From: Rahnella aquatilis CIP 78.65 = ATCC 33071 | Lineage (GTDB): Bacteria > Pseudomonadota > Gammaproteobacteria > Enterobacterales > Enterobacteriaceae | Assembly: GCF_000241955.1 (NCBI RefSeq) | Contig: NC_016818.1 | Span: forward strand, 4,216,001 to 4,280,000 | Direction of reading: 5' to 3' | DNA: 64,000 bases | Shown: in pieces, positions 53,252 to 62,877 of the stretch | Layout of the letters: each line of letters starts with the position of its first letter | Numbering within the stretch: position 1 is the first letter of the stretch | The notes under the pieces: generated by a model | What the model was told of the DNA's origin: nothing | Database searches by the model: none | What the model saw: the letters and a program-made list of their open reading frames with translations, nothing else | Translations under genes and position numbers: made by a program

Positions 53252-53638
53252 ATGTCCCGCGAAATCAGCACTGAAAACGCCCCTGCCGCTATCGGTCCTT
53301 ATGTTCAGGGCGTGGATCTGGGCAGCATGATCATCACTTCCGGCCAGATCCCTGTGGATCCTAAAACCGGCTCTGTGGCAGACGACATTTCGGCACAAGC
53401 GCGTCAGTCACTGGAAAACGTTCAGGCGATCGTGGAAGCCGCTGGCCTGAAAGTGTCAGACATTGTGAAAACCACCGTTTTCGTGAAAGATCTGAATGAC
53501 TTCGCCACCGTTAACGCCACGTACGAAGCGTTCTTCACTGAACACAACGCGCCGTTCCCGGCGCGTTCTTGCGTTGAAGTGGCCCGTCTGCCAAAAGACG
53601 TAAAAATCGAAATCGAAGCCATCGCCGTCCGCCGTTAA
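53252..53638 (+). CDS. ridA: 2-iminobutanoate/2-iminopropanoate deaminase RidA
   Basis: 128 residues. Hydrolyses reactive enamine/imine by-products of pyridoxal enzymes. Seen: APAAIGPYVQG, SGQIP, and the catalytic arginine in FPARSCVEVARLPKDVKIEIEAIA near 105. Follows pyrI with an AGGAGA site, as in E. coli. Confidence 0.97.
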   Translation: MSREISTENAPAAIGPYVQGVDLGSMIITSGQIPVDPKTGSVADDISAQARQSLENVQAIVEAAGLKVSDIVKTTVFVKDLNDFATVNATYEAFFTEHNAPFPARSCVEVARLPKDVKIEIEAIAVRR

Positions 53639-53659
53639 TTCGCGTCAGTGATGCACCAG

Positions 53660-53684
53660 ACCAGCCTGCGGGCTGGTTTTTTTG
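53660..53684 (+). terminator. Terminator after ridA
   Basis: ACCAGCC-TGCG-GGCTGGT followed by seven T. Confidence 0.9.
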
Positions 53685-53745
53685 CCGAAAATCAACACCT
53701 GATAATAACTCTACTTAACATCATTGCGGATGTGAGCAGCTTTTC

Positions 53746-54777
53746 TTAGCTCTCCTCCCGCTCCAGCAGTGACCAAAGCGTACGATGAAGCTTGCCTTCT
53801 TGATCTTCATATTCCGGCAGGGCTTGTCCGTGTTTGACATGAGCATAACGCAAACTGCCGTCGATAAAAGTGCCCCAGCGGCCGGTGTACGGGCTGGTTT
53901 CGCCGCTGTATGCAGTAAGTCGGACGGGTTCCACCTGGCGTAATAACTTCTCTTTCTCCGGCCAGTTGTACAATTCCTCCGGTAATCCTTTCGGGAAAAA
54001 ACCTTCCGATGGCACATCGATAAATTCGCCTTCAACCCGACGGATAAGAGTCCAACCGGTTTTTGCCCACTGAGATTCTCTCCAGCTATATCTTGGTTTA
54101 CCTGTTTCCACGTCTAGCTTGTCTGTACGTTTAATTCCTTGCACTGCTTCTGGTGGTTCGCCAAAATTAGCAGCAATAAATCTTGCTGAAGAAAAATCTG
54201 CATCCGGCAAGTAAATTCCTGTTTCGATAGGAATATCATCAATTTCAATCCTTACTGCTGGATCAAGTTTATATTCGGGGATTTGAGATGGTAGGTCTTC
54301 CAAGGCATAGCACCCCCGGCCGTTGTAAGTTAAATTACCTTCATCCCACGTCCCACTCAATGTTGTTGATAGTTGACGGTCAAGTTTTTTAGCCACAGAT
54401 TCAAGAGCAGAAATTTTTTCTATTTCACCTTCAGTCATCCATCCATTCCAAAACTCAACAATACCTTTGCTAATATTGCTCATAGCATGACCGATATCGA
54501 ATGCTTTGATGTCGCTATGAGTTCGTAGAATATAAGCTTTCATATAACGTTCTTTCATGGGTCTGATATTAGGCATCACGCGCGATTCCCATACTATATC
54601 AGCCTGCTGCCATTGGGGAAGCTTACGGGTATTAAGCGGCATTTCACGTTTATATCTTGCCAGTGCTTCTTCATGCGCATCAATGTAGGCAATAATGGCG
54701 TCACGGGTTTCGGCATAATGTTCTGCTGAGATAAATTTTTCTAAAAAGTAACATTCCTGCGGATGTAAAATTCCCAT
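53746..54777 (-). CDS. T6SS immunity-like protein, third tandem copy (Imm71/Imm72-like)
   Basis: 343 residues from MGILHPQECYFLEKFIS. Nearly identical to its two neighbours over the first about 90 residues and again over the last about 80 (PEKEKLLRQVEP...YSGETSPYTGRWGTFID), but clearly diverged in the middle. The SGET-xP-TG-W core resembles the polymorphic-toxin immunity family Imm71/Imm72; the family call is tentative. It ends LLEREES, shorter than the ...DKGS(V)INS tails of the other copies. Separated from the next copy by a hairpin, so probably expressed less than the first. Confidence 0.7.
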   Translation of the reverse strand: MGILHPQECYFLEKFISAEHYAETRDAIIAYIDAHEEALARYKREMPLNTRKLPQWQQADIVWESRVMPNIRPMKERYMKAYILRTHSDIKAFDIGHAMSNISKGIVEFWNGWMTEGEIEKISALESVAKKLDRQLSTTLSGTWDEGNLTYNGRGCYALEDLPSQIPEYKLDPAVRIEIDDIPIETGIYLPDADFSSARFIAANFGEPPEAVQGIKRTDKLDVETGKPRYSWRESQWAKTGWTLIRRVEGEFIDVPSEGFFPKGLPEELYNWPEKEKLLRQVEPVRLTAYSGETSPYTGRWGTFIDGSLRYAHVKHGQALPEYEDQEGKLHRTLWSLLEREES

Positions 54778-54823
54778 TATTCTTTTCCTTTTGGATTTAT
54801 CCGTCACGTCCTTATCAAAAACA

Positions 54824-54850
54824 GTAACCGGTTTAATCAAAACCGGTTAC
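54824..54850 (-). repeat. Duplicated terminator-like hairpin between immunity copies 2 and 3
   Basis: GTAACCGGTTT/AAACCGGTTAC stem, followed on the minus strand by TGTTTTTG. The same hairpin occurs at 55968-55995; both lie immediately upstream of an immunity copy and belong to the duplicated unit. Confidence 0.75.
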
Positions 54851-54865
54851 TCGCCCAAAAGTCAT

Positions 54866-55921
54866 TCAGCTATTTATAAAAACGCTGCCCTTATCATCCC
54901 GCTCCAGCAGTGACCAAAGCGTACGATGACGCTTGCCTTCTTGATCTTCATATTCCGGCAGGGCTTGTCCGTGTTTGACATGAGCATAACGCAAACTGCC
55001 GTCGATAAAAGTGCCCCAGCGGCCGGTGTACGGGCTGGTTTCGCCGCTGTACGCGGTGATTCGGGTGGGTTCCGCCTGGCGTAATAACTTCTCTTTCTCC
55101 GGCCAGTTGTACAATTCTTCGGGTGATCCTTTCGGGAAAAATCCGTCCACCGGCACATTGATAAATTCGCCTCCAACCCGGCGGATAAGAGTCCAACCGG
55201 TTTCGGTCCATTCAATATCTTCCCAGTTGTAATCTTTTTCACCCGTTTCTGGGTCGGACCAGTTACTGCGTCTGATGCCCTGAGATGCAAGAACCGGCTG
55301 CCCAAAGTCCTCGGAAATAAACCGGGCTGCTGCAAATTTAATATCCGGAAGATAGAAGCCTGTTTGTTCGGGATTCTGTCCTATTTCTATTCTTACGGAA
55401 GGATCAAGTTTATAACAAGGTATTTTTGCTGGGAGTTCAATGTTTGAATATAATATTCCGCAGCCGGTATAGGTCAAATCCCCGTCATCCCATGCCCCTC
55501 TCAGCGTCATTGATAATCGCCTGTCAAGTTTTTTAGCCACAGATTCAAGAGCAGAAATTTTTTCTATTTCATCTTCGGCCATCCATCCATTCCAAAAGTC
55601 CACAATACCTTTTTGAATATATCCCATTGCATTGCCCATTCTAAATGCTTCTGGGTTATTATGACTACGTTGGATATATCGTTTACTGAAGTGCTCCCTT
55701 AAATCACGAATATTTGGCATTACACGAGTTTCCCATACGACATCAGCCTGTTGCCATTGAGGGAGTTTGCGGGCATTGAGAGGCATCTCCCGTTTATATC
55801 TTGCCAGTGCTTCCTCATGTGCATCGATATAAGCAATAATGGCATCACGGGTTTCGGCATAATGTTCTGCTGAGATAAATTTTTCTAAAAAGTAACATTC
55901 CTGCGGATGTAAAATACCCAT
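54866..55921 (-). CDS. T6SS immunity-like protein, second tandem copy
   Basis: 351 residues, MGILHPQECYFLEKFIS start. It shares conserved ends with copies 1 and 3; the middle (about residues 60-260: RDLREHFSKRYIQRSHNN, YSNIELPAKIPCYKL) is the most different of the three around the first helix bundle. No signal peptide, so cytoplasmic. Tandem diverged copies usually protect against different effector variants of competing strains; that is inference. Confidence 0.7.
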   Translation of the reverse strand: MGILHPQECYFLEKFISAEHYAETRDAIIAYIDAHEEALARYKREMPLNARKLPQWQQADVVWETRVMPNIRDLREHFSKRYIQRSHNNPEAFRMGNAMGYIQKGIVDFWNGWMAEDEIEKISALESVAKKLDRRLSMTLRGAWDDGDLTYTGCGILYSNIELPAKIPCYKLDPSVRIEIGQNPEQTGFYLPDIKFAAARFISEDFGQPVLASQGIRRSNWSDPETGEKDYNWEDIEWTETGWTLIRRVGGEFINVPVDGFFPKGSPEELYNWPEKEKLLRQAEPTRITAYSGETSPYTGRWGTFIDGSLRYAHVKHGQALPEYEDQEGKRHRTLWSLLERDDKGSVFINS

Positions 55922-55967
55922 TATTCTTTTCCTTTTGGATTTATCCGTCACTTCCTTATCAAAAACA

Positions 55968-55995
55968 GTAACCGGTTTAAATCAAAACCGGTTAC
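55968..55995 (-). repeat. Terminator-like hairpin between immunity copies 1 and 2
   Basis: The same GTAACCGGTTT/AAACCGGTTAC stem as at 54824-54850, followed on the minus strand by TGTTTTTG. The nearby NPKGKE-stop codons just before the copy 2 start repeat the effector's last codons. Confidence 0.75.
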
Positions 55996-56010
55996 TCGCA
56001 CAAAAGTCAT

Positions 56011-57060
56011 TCAGCTGTTTATCAAAACGCTGCCCTTATCATCCCGCTCCAGCAATGACCAAAGCGTGCGATGAAGCTTGCCTTTTTTATCTTCATATTC
56101 CGGCAGGGTTTGTCCATGTTTCACATGAACATAATGCAAACTGCCGTCGATAAAGGTGCCCCAGCGGCCAGTGTGCGGACTGATTTCGCCGCTGTACGCG
56201 GTGATTCGGGTGGGTTCCGCCTGCCGCAATAACTTCTCTTTCTCCGGCCAGTTGTACAATTCTTCCGGTAATCCTTTCGGGAAAAATCCGTCCGGCGGAA
56301 CGTTGATAAATTCGCCTTCAACCCGGCGGATAAGGGTCCAGCCGGTTTTTGCCCACTGAGACTCGAGCCAGCAATATTCCTTTTCACCTGTTTCTGAATC
56401 CACCCAGTTACTGCGTTTGGTACCTTGCCTTGCAGAGGCCGGTTGACCATAATCTTCAGGAATAAATCTTGCAGGTGCAAAATTAATATCCGGCAAATAG
56501 AATCCTGTTTGGGTTGGAACGTCACCGGACTCAATACGTACAGATTGATCTAATTCATAACGAGGAGTTTTTTTAGGCAACTCAGATTTATCGTACATTG
56601 TATGTATATACGTCAAATCCCCCTCTTCCCATGCACCTCTCAGCGAATCAGAAAGTCTACTTTCTAATTTTGATGCAATAGTTTCTAACTGGGAAATAAC
56701 TAGGATTTCTTCTTCAGTCATCCATCCATTCCAAAACTCAACAATACCTTTGCTAATATTGCTCATAGCATGACCAATATCGAATGCTTTGATGTCGCTA
56801 TGAGTTCGTAGAATATAAGCTTTAATGTAACGTTCTTTCATTGGCCTGATATTAGGCATAACGCGTGTTTCCCACACTACATCGGCCTGTTGCCACTGAG
56901 GAAGTTTTCGGCTACTCAGTGGCATTTCATGTTTATATCTTGCCAGTGCTTCCTCATGGGCATCGATATAGGCAATGATGGCGTCACGGGTTTCGGCATA
57001 ATGTTCTGCTGAGATGAATTTTTCTAAAAAGTAACATTCCTGCGGATGTAAAATACCCAT
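56011..57060 (-). CDS. T6SS immunity-like protein, first copy next to the effector (Imm71/Imm72-like)
   Basis: 349 residues. Its ATG overlaps the effector stop (TAATG), the layout of a cognate effector-immunity pair. Same family as the next two genes; conserved ends, with TAYSGEISPHTGRWGTFID near residue 295. Predicted cytoplasmic. Which effector activity it neutralises is unknown. Confidence 0.75.
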   Translation of the reverse strand: MGILHPQECYFLEKFISAEHYAETRDAIIAYIDAHEEALARYKHEMPLSSRKLPQWQQADVVWETRVMPNIRPMKERYIKAYILRTHSDIKAFDIGHAMSNISKGIVEFWNGWMTEEEILVISQLETIASKLESRLSDSLRGAWEEGDLTYIHTMYDKSELPKKTPRYELDQSVRIESGDVPTQTGFYLPDINFAPARFIPEDYGQPASARQGTKRSNWVDSETGEKEYCWLESQWAKTGWTLIRRVEGEFINVPPDGFFPKGLPEELYNWPEKEKLLRQAEPTRITAYSGEISPHTGRWGTFIDGSLHYVHVKHGQTLPEYEDKKGKLHRTLWSLLERDDKGSVLINS

Positions 57061-58520
57061 TATTCTTTTCCTTTTGGTTCGTACCAGCTGTTTTTATTCT
57101 CTAGCTTCGGTAGCCCCAGATAAGGGCTGACCGGATCACCGGCTACATCACCATAGCCCCAGCCGGTTTTCCGCCGCTCACCGGTAAACTCTTTTTTAAG
57201 CTGCGACGGGTCCAGTACGATTTGTACCGCTCCGCCTTCCAGCGAATATTCTTTGGCATTCTCATTAATTTGTGTTGCAGCGCGACCTTCCCAGACCTTA
57301 AGTGGTTGCCCCGGCGGGACGGTGTAAACGACATATTCTCCGTTTTCATTCCAGCTTTTCCATACGGCAAAGTTTTTACGCCAGCCACTTTTCGACGTCA
57401 GCTTTTCAAACTCTGCCTTATGCATCCAGCAAATACTGTTGTCTGAAGAATTAGGGTCAATTATCCGGTAAATCACTTCCCCTGGCGGAATTTCAGTAGC
57501 AGTCATTGTAGAGTCGAAGGTATTAAATTTTCCTTTCAATACATCATTCGATGAATTTTTTCGCAAATCAGGCCATCCTTTGGTGATCTGATCAAATTGA
57601 ACACTTGAAAGATTTCGTAATGGTTCATACTTTAGTTCACTAACCCCAATATCCACCCAATCCGGTTTTTCCTGCTTAAACATCTCCACTTCTTTAGCCG
57701 CCCGTTCACCGCCGTAAAGGTGTACGTTGGTGCCCACATGCGCGCGGTAGGCATTGTCACCTTCAACACGCAGGCGGTTTGCCAGTTTTTCCAGTAAATC
57801 CGTGACGGGGGCGAAGGCTTTACTTAGCATCCGGTCCGCGTTGCGACGTACTGCCATCAGCATGTTCCACAACGCGGCTACGGGTTGCTTTAACGATGCC
57901 GGGCCCCAGGCCGTGACTTTATCGAGAAGTTTTTTGGTGACGGAGAGGAGTTCATCAAAAACACTTAACAGATCGAAGACATCCAGGCTGTCGATCACGC
58001 CGCGTAATTTCTCCTCGAGGAAACGGTAAGGGTTATAAATTTTCAGATACTTCAGCGCGCTGCGCGTGGCGGGCATATTCAGAAAATCGTTCAATAAGCC
58101 GATGGCGCCTTCAAGCGCACGGTAAAGCTGGCCGGGGTTGTTTAGCTGATCCAGATGACTTTTGCGCAAATACAAAAACAGGACTTTAAATCCGCCCTTG
58201 CACAGCGACCCTAACACCGGGAAGCAGCCGATCAACGTCAGGCACAACGCGACCCATGCCCAGGTATCGCTGTCGTCTTCATTAATTTTTTTGCAGTTCG
58301 CCACCAGATCGCGGATATCGCAGAGCTGATCCACAAACGGGATCATGGAAATCACCGTCCCCGTGACGACCTGTCCGGTGGTCTGTTCGGTATTGAAGTC
58401 TCCCTGCAGGGTTTCCCAAATCCATTGGCCTGCGGCCTCAACTTTTCTTTGCCCGCTGCAGACCCAGCTGTCAGGCGGCGGGGTGAAAAATGCCAGCGCC
58501 CTGGCGAAATCGTCATCCAT
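57060..58520 (-). CDS. Putative type VI secretion effector (VgrG cargo) with pre-toxin hydrophobic region
   Basis: 486 residues, beginning 15 bp after vgrG. Residues about 45-115 contain a helical hydrophobic segment (TGTVISMIPFVDQLCDIRDL, then DTWAWVALCLTLIGCFPVLGSL) of the kind seen before toxin domains in T6SS effectors and Rhs proteins. A helical middle follows. The last about 200 residues look like an independent toxin domain: VIYRIIDPNSSDNSICWM, WKSWNENGEYVVYTVPPGQPLKVWEG, then LEGGAVQIVLDP. The GGxxQ-like and R/Y pattern recalls NAD-consuming toxins (TNT or ADP-ribosyltransferase), but the match is weak. No PAAR domain or signal peptide; delivery is probably through the VgrG just upstream. 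Confidence 0.7.
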   Translation of the reverse strand: MDDDFARALAFFTPPPDSWVCSGQRKVEAAGQWIWETLQGDFNTEQTTGQVVTGTVISMIPFVDQLCDIRDLVANCKKINEDDSDTWAWVALCLTLIGCFPVLGSLCKGGFKVLFLYLRKSHLDQLNNPGQLYRALEGAIGLLNDFLNMPATRSALKYLKIYNPYRFLEEKLRGVIDSLDVFDLLSVFDELLSVTKKLLDKVTAWGPASLKQPVAALWNMLMAVRRNADRMLSKAFAPVTDLLEKLANRLRVEGDNAYRAHVGTNVHLYGGERAAKEVEMFKQEKPDWVDIGVSELKYEPLRNLSSVQFDQITKGWPDLRKNSSNDVLKGKFNTFDSTMTATEIPPGEVIYRIIDPNSSDNSICWMHKAEFEKLTSKSGWRKNFAVWKSWNENGEYVVYTVPPGQPLKVWEGRAATQINENAKEYSLEGGAVQIVLDPSQLKKEFTGERRKTGWGYGDVAGDPVSPYLGLPKLENKNSWYEPKGKE

Positions 58521-58535
58521 TGGTGATTGTCCCTG

Positions 58536-61031
58536 TTATTTCGTTAAAAGGCTGTCCGTTGCCGCATCAAGCGAGGTGTAGCGTTCCCAGTCCGGATCCG
58601 GTAAAGGGTCGGGCAAAACGTATTCCACACTGGCTGATTCAAACGGGACATTTTTGTGCAATGCATATCCCTGTTCATCAAGCTGGCCAGCCAGTACCGA
58701 ACCGCTTTCAAATGTGATGTGGTAATCCGCGTTGGCTATGGCATTTAAGTCGTGATCCCTGAAATCCAGCGCCAGGTCGTATTTTCCGCCTCCAGGCAAA
58801 TAGGGCATATTCAGCCGTACAGGGTTCGCCACCGTCAGCACCGTGTGCGGCGTTTTCCTGAAATATTCACCGGCCGTGCCGTACTCAATTTTGCCGTCCT
58901 GCAGGATGAGATAACTGCCGCCGCCTATCAGCGTGATGCGCTTTTTCGCGCTGAACAGGATGTCGCCGTCCACCGCCGTGATGCTCACTTTTTTGCCCGC
59001 CGCCAGTTGCATGCGGTTGTTCTGCGCCTGAACGTCGACCTTACCCTCGCTGGCCTTCAGGCTCATTTCGCCCTTCAGGGCAAAGAGGCCCATTTTCTCA
59101 CCGGTGTTGACGGTCAGGTTCTTAATCACCCCGATATCCACGTTTTTACCGGCGTTCAGTATCATGTTTTGGGTCGCCGCCAGCTGCATATGTTCGCCGC
59201 TGGTCAGCGCAATCCCTTGTGGCGCGCTGGCCAGCACCACCTGATTTATCGGCTTCAGCCGTTCGCTGAACATGGCGATTTGCGCCGCGATGTCGGCCTC
59301 CAGCGCTTTGGCCTCCGCGGCGGCCTGGCTGAGGGCTTTCACCTGCCCCTGCAGGTAGTCGATTTCAGCCATCGCCGCGCGGTTATCCGGCACCTGGCCC
59401 TGCGCCTGCGGCTGGGCGTCCGCGCTGAGAAAGACGCCCTTACCACCGCGCAGGACGCCGTGTTCATCGGTGCGCAGCTCAAAACCTTCACCGCGCGGCG
59501 CGTTTTGCGCATCGACGATATGCCCGCTATTCAGCTGGGTCTTGCCGTATTCGGTGGCGAGTTTGATGTGCTCCTCACCGCGCCGGTCCTCCATCTGCAG
59601 CGTGTTATCTGACGGCGTGCGCAGAACGTTGCGGGTGTGGTTCCGTTCGGTCACGTGGTCGGGATGTTCAGCGTCGTGCAGCGCGGCGGCGATATACGGC
59701 CGGTCAGGGTCGCCGCCGTCAAAGGCAATCGCCACTTCGGTGCCGTCGGTCAGCGGCATATGCCAGCCGTAGCCGTCGCCGCCGTAGGGTTTAGCGAGGC
59801 GTACCCACAGGTACGCATAACCGGCATCCGCCGACGCACGGTCGCCGTCAATCCGTACGCGGTAACGCCCCTGATTATCCAGCCACGCGTAGATGTCACC
59901 CCGGGTCGGGCTTTCCACCCGCGCCGGTATCGTGCCGCTGAGCACCGGCCGCGCCGGCGGTTCGGGGCGGAAGCCAATCGTTTCGCGATACGCCATGCCC
60001 CAGATATTGAGGTGGAAGTGTTCGGTGCGCGAGCCTTTGGCGACGATGCGGGTAATCAGGATACCGTCCGGCAGGTCGCTGAACGGATAGTTCTGCAACT
60101 CCAGCACCTGACCCGGCGCCAGCGCGCTGCCGGTGGTGCGGGCGAATATCCGGCACTGATGGTTCAGCCTGCGTTCGTGGCGGATGCGGGCGTAAAACGC
60201 GCCGGTTTCGGCGGCGGCGTCGATATCCTCACCGGCCTCGCGGTAGGGTCCGGCGTACAGGTAGCTTTCGCCGGTCACCGGCGCGGCGCTGCGCACCTGC
60301 GCGCTGACGTCCAGCGGCGTGGTCGCCTCGCGGTAGTTGTAATCGCGTTTGAAGATTTTGCCGGTCACCGCGTTCCAGTGGATTTTCAGCCCCCAGACGC
60401 TTTCGGCGTGGCCGTCGCTCATCCCCGACGGCTCGCAGTACGGCAGCGTGACGCCAAACCGGTACTGCTCCGGCCCGTCGCCGAACAGCACTTTCTCACA
60501 CGTCAGGCGGGTATCCGCCTCAAAGCGGAACCAGATACCCACTTCGGCCAGAATGCGTTTTATAAACTGCAGGTCGGTCTCGCCCCACTGGGTGATAAGC
60601 TCGCGGTCGGGGTAGGCGTGGCTGAGGCGAAACTCAAAATCCTGCCCCTCCAGCCCGTGTTTGCGCAGGATAAATTCCACCACGTCGGGCACCGACTGGT
60701 TCTGAAAAATAAAGCTGTTGGTGCTGTTTTCCAGCAGCCGCAGGCGCGGCACCAGCTCAAGGCGGTACAGGGTTTCGTCGGCGGAGGTGGAGAGGCGCTG
60801 AAAGTCACGGATAACGCCGTACACGGCGCGTTCCGGCTGGAAAGGCGTGCCCATAGTGAAGCTGGCGAACTGGCGCAGCATCTGCGCGGCATCGATATCC
60901 GGTGCGGGGGAGGTGACGTCAACGGTGTAGGAAAAGGTCTCGCTGAGCTGTTCTTCGCCGCGAAAATTCAGCACGTCCAAAGCGTACGGGCTGTTCCAGA
61001 TAGCAAGAGAATAACGGGAAAGTGTGTCCAT
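58536..61031 (-). CDS. vgrG: Type VI secretion spike protein VgrG
   Basis: 831 residues. Forms the trimeric tip of the T6SS tube. Seen: a gp27-like N-terminus (MDTLSRYSLAIWNSP, LNFRGEEQLSETFSYTVDVTS), a gp5 OB region (YRVRIDGDR, YLWVRLAKPYGGDGYGWHMPLTDGTEVAIAFDGGDPDRPYI near 400-460), the DUF2345-type repeat needle (about 610-710, MQLAATQNMILNAGKNVDI), and a further C-terminal extension of about 100 residues (LTVANPVRLNMPYLPGGGKYDL) likely used for cargo binding. No tss core genes are near, so this is an orphan island using a T6SS encoded elsewhere. Start placed at MDTLSR. Confidence 0.93.
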   Translation of the reverse strand: MDTLSRYSLAIWNSPYALDVLNFRGEEQLSETFSYTVDVTSPAPDIDAAQMLRQFASFTMGTPFQPERAVYGVIRDFQRLSTSADETLYRLELVPRLRLLENSTNSFIFQNQSVPDVVEFILRKHGLEGQDFEFRLSHAYPDRELITQWGETDLQFIKRILAEVGIWFRFEADTRLTCEKVLFGDGPEQYRFGVTLPYCEPSGMSDGHAESVWGLKIHWNAVTGKIFKRDYNYREATTPLDVSAQVRSAAPVTGESYLYAGPYREAGEDIDAAAETGAFYARIRHERRLNHQCRIFARTTGSALAPGQVLELQNYPFSDLPDGILITRIVAKGSRTEHFHLNIWGMAYRETIGFRPEPPARPVLSGTIPARVESPTRGDIYAWLDNQGRYRVRIDGDRASADAGYAYLWVRLAKPYGGDGYGWHMPLTDGTEVAIAFDGGDPDRPYIAAALHDAEHPDHVTERNHTRNVLRTPSDNTLQMEDRRGEEHIKLATEYGKTQLNSGHIVDAQNAPRGEGFELRTDEHGVLRGGKGVFLSADAQPQAQGQVPDNRAAMAEIDYLQGQVKALSQAAAEAKALEADIAAQIAMFSERLKPINQVVLASAPQGIALTSGEHMQLAATQNMILNAGKNVDIGVIKNLTVNTGEKMGLFALKGEMSLKASEGKVDVQAQNNRMQLAAGKKVSITAVDGDILFSAKKRITLIGGGSYLILQDGKIEYGTAGEYFRKTPHTVLTVANPVRLNMPYLPGGGKYDLALDFRDHDLNAIANADYHITFESGSVLAGQLDEQGYALHKNVPFESASVEYVLPDPLPDPDWERYTSLDAATDSLLTK

Positions 61032-61425
61032 TCCGGTCCCTGGTTGGCATGTGAAAAGCATCCTGCTTTTCGGGGTGTGAGGAAACTGTATTCACATGGT
61101 GAAATTGTGGGAATTTTGTATCAGGATCCGGAGAATGCGAATGTGATGATGCACAGAAATACTAAACATAATTAATGTATCCATAAGTTTTTTTTGTTGT
61201 TTTCATATCATCAATGGCGATTGCCTCATCAACGATCATACTTACAGTAACCTAATCATTTCTGCCCTCTTTTCACTCAACTTGAAAGCGCGCTGCACCC
61301 GAACAGGGCAGACCGGCCCCTTTTCCCCTGATTTTCAGCCTGTTTTGCACGCTGGCACACTTTATGCCTGATCTTCATTGTTATTGAACGATTCAATTGC
61401 AGCCTGTCCAGTTTGTGAGGTGATG
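61032..61425. other. Divergent intergenic region
   Basis: About 390 bp between vgrG and the ATP-grasp operon. No gene is supported; it should carry both promoters. Confidence 0.45.
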
Positions 61426-62877
61426 ATGATCAAGATTGACCTTTCCGATTCACCCTTTTTTGATGAGATGTTAATGGCTGAAGGCAAGCATCGCAGCCAT
61501 TATCAGGCCTACTGGCAATGGTTGCAGCAAGCCGATCAACAGGCAGTCCAGCGCAAAAAAGAGGAAGCTGCGCTGTTGTTTCACCGGGTGGGGATTACCT
61601 TTAATGTTTATGGCGAAGATGACGGCGCGGAACGGCTGATCCCGTTCGACAGTGTACCGCGCATTATTCCGGCCAGCGAATGGCAGATGCTTGATCGCGG
61701 GATCCGTCAGCGGGTTCAGGCGCTGAATGCTTTTCTGCATGATATTTACCATGACCAGAAGATCCTCAGGGCAGGGATCGTGCCCGCCGAACAGGTGCTG
61801 GCCAACGATCAGTATCAACCGTGCATGCAGGGCATCGACCTTCACCGCGATACCTATGCCCACATTGCCGGCACCGACATGGTGCGCGGCGGCAATGGCG
61901 AATACTACGTGCTGGAAGACAACCTGCGCACGCCGTCCGGTGTGTCTTACATGATGGAAAACCGCAAAATGATGATGCGGTTATATCCCGAATTGTTTGC
62001 CGAGCAGCGTATCGCGCCGGTTTCCCGTTACCCTTCTCATTTACTGCAAACCCTGCGTGAAAGCACAACCGTCAACGATCCGACTGTCGTGGTACTGACG
62101 CCCGGCCGCTTTAACAGCGCGTATTTCGAGCACAGTTTCCTGGCGCAACAAATGGGCGTGGAACTGGTGGAAAGCGTTGATCTGTTCGTGAAAGACGGCG
62201 CGGTGTTTATGCGTACCACCGCCGGCCCCTGCAAGATTGACGTGATCTACCGGCGTATCGACGATGCGTTCCTCGATCCGCTGGCGTTCCGCGCCGATTC
62301 CATGCTCGGGGTGCCCGGTTTGCTTTCGGTGTATCGATCCGGTGGTGTGGTACTGGCCAATGCGATCGGCACCGGCGTGGCAGATGACAAATCGATCTAC
62401 CCGTATGTACCGGAGATGATCCGCTACTACCTGGCCGAAGATCCGATCCTCAATAACGTGCCGACGTGGCAATGCCGCAAGGAAAGCGATCTGTCTTTCG
62501 TGCTGGCGAATCTGGAAAAAATGGTGGTGAAAGAGGTTCACGGCGCAGGCGGTTACGGCATGCTGATTGGCCCGACGGCCAGCAAGGCGGAAATTCAACG
62601 CTTCCGTGAATTGCTGCGCACCCGTCCGGAAAACTACATCGCACAGGAAACACTGGCGCTTTCCACCTGCCCGACCTTTGTCGGTAACGGGCTGGCACCG
62701 CGTCATATCGACCTGCGGCCCTTTGCCCTGACCGGCGCGGAAATCCGGCTGGTACCGGGCGGATTAACCCGTGTGGCGCTGGCTGAAGGCTCGCTGGTAG
62801 TCAATTCATCTCAGGGCGGCGGAACCAAAGACACCTGGGTGCTGGAAGAAAATCCGACGGAGGATGACGCATGCTAA
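61426..62877 (+). CDS. Circularly permuted ATP-grasp protein (COG2308 type)
   Basis: 483 residues. Seen: IIPASEWQMLDRGIRQRVQALNAFLHDIYHDQKIL near 80-115, GGNGEYYVLEDNLRTPSGVSYMMENRKMMMRLYPELF near 160-200, and VVKEVHGAGGYGMLIGP near 368. This is the permuted ATP-grasp (DUF404/407) that forms a conserved operon with alpha-E and transglutaminase-like proteins. It is thought to be an amide- or peptide-bond ligase, substrate unknown. The start is uncertain by one codon between two adjacent ATGs; GAGG favours the second. Overlaps the next gene by 7 bases. Confidence 0.9.
   Translation: MIKIDLSDSPFFDEMLMAEGKHRSHYQAYWQWLQQADQQAVQRKKEEAALLFHRVGITFNVYGEDDGAERLIPFDSVPRIIPASEWQMLDRGIRQRVQALNAFLHDIYHDQKILRAGIVPAEQVLANDQYQPCMQGIDLHRDTYAHIAGTDMVRGGNGEYYVLEDNLRTPSGVSYMMENRKMMMRLYPELFAEQRIAPVSRYPSHLLQTLRESTTVNDPTVVVLTPGRFNSAYFEHSFLAQQMGVELVESVDLFVKDGAVFMRTTAGPCKIDVIYRRIDDAFLDPLAFRADSMLGVPGLLSVYRSGGVVLANAIGTGVADDKSIYPYVPEMIRYYLAEDPILNNVPTWQCRKESDLSFVLANLEKMVVKEVHGAGGYGMLIGPTASKAEIQRFRELLRTRPENYIAQETLALSTCPTFVGNGLAPRHIDLRPFALTGAEIRLVPGGLTRVALAEGSLVVNSSQGGGTKDTWVLEENPTEDDAC

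Noticed and set aside
59637..61175. 512-residue open frame opposite vgrG
   Set aside because: It is the mirror of the GC-rich vgrG codons; it is compositionally odd (rich in His, Arg, Gly), has no family and no promoter or ribosome site.
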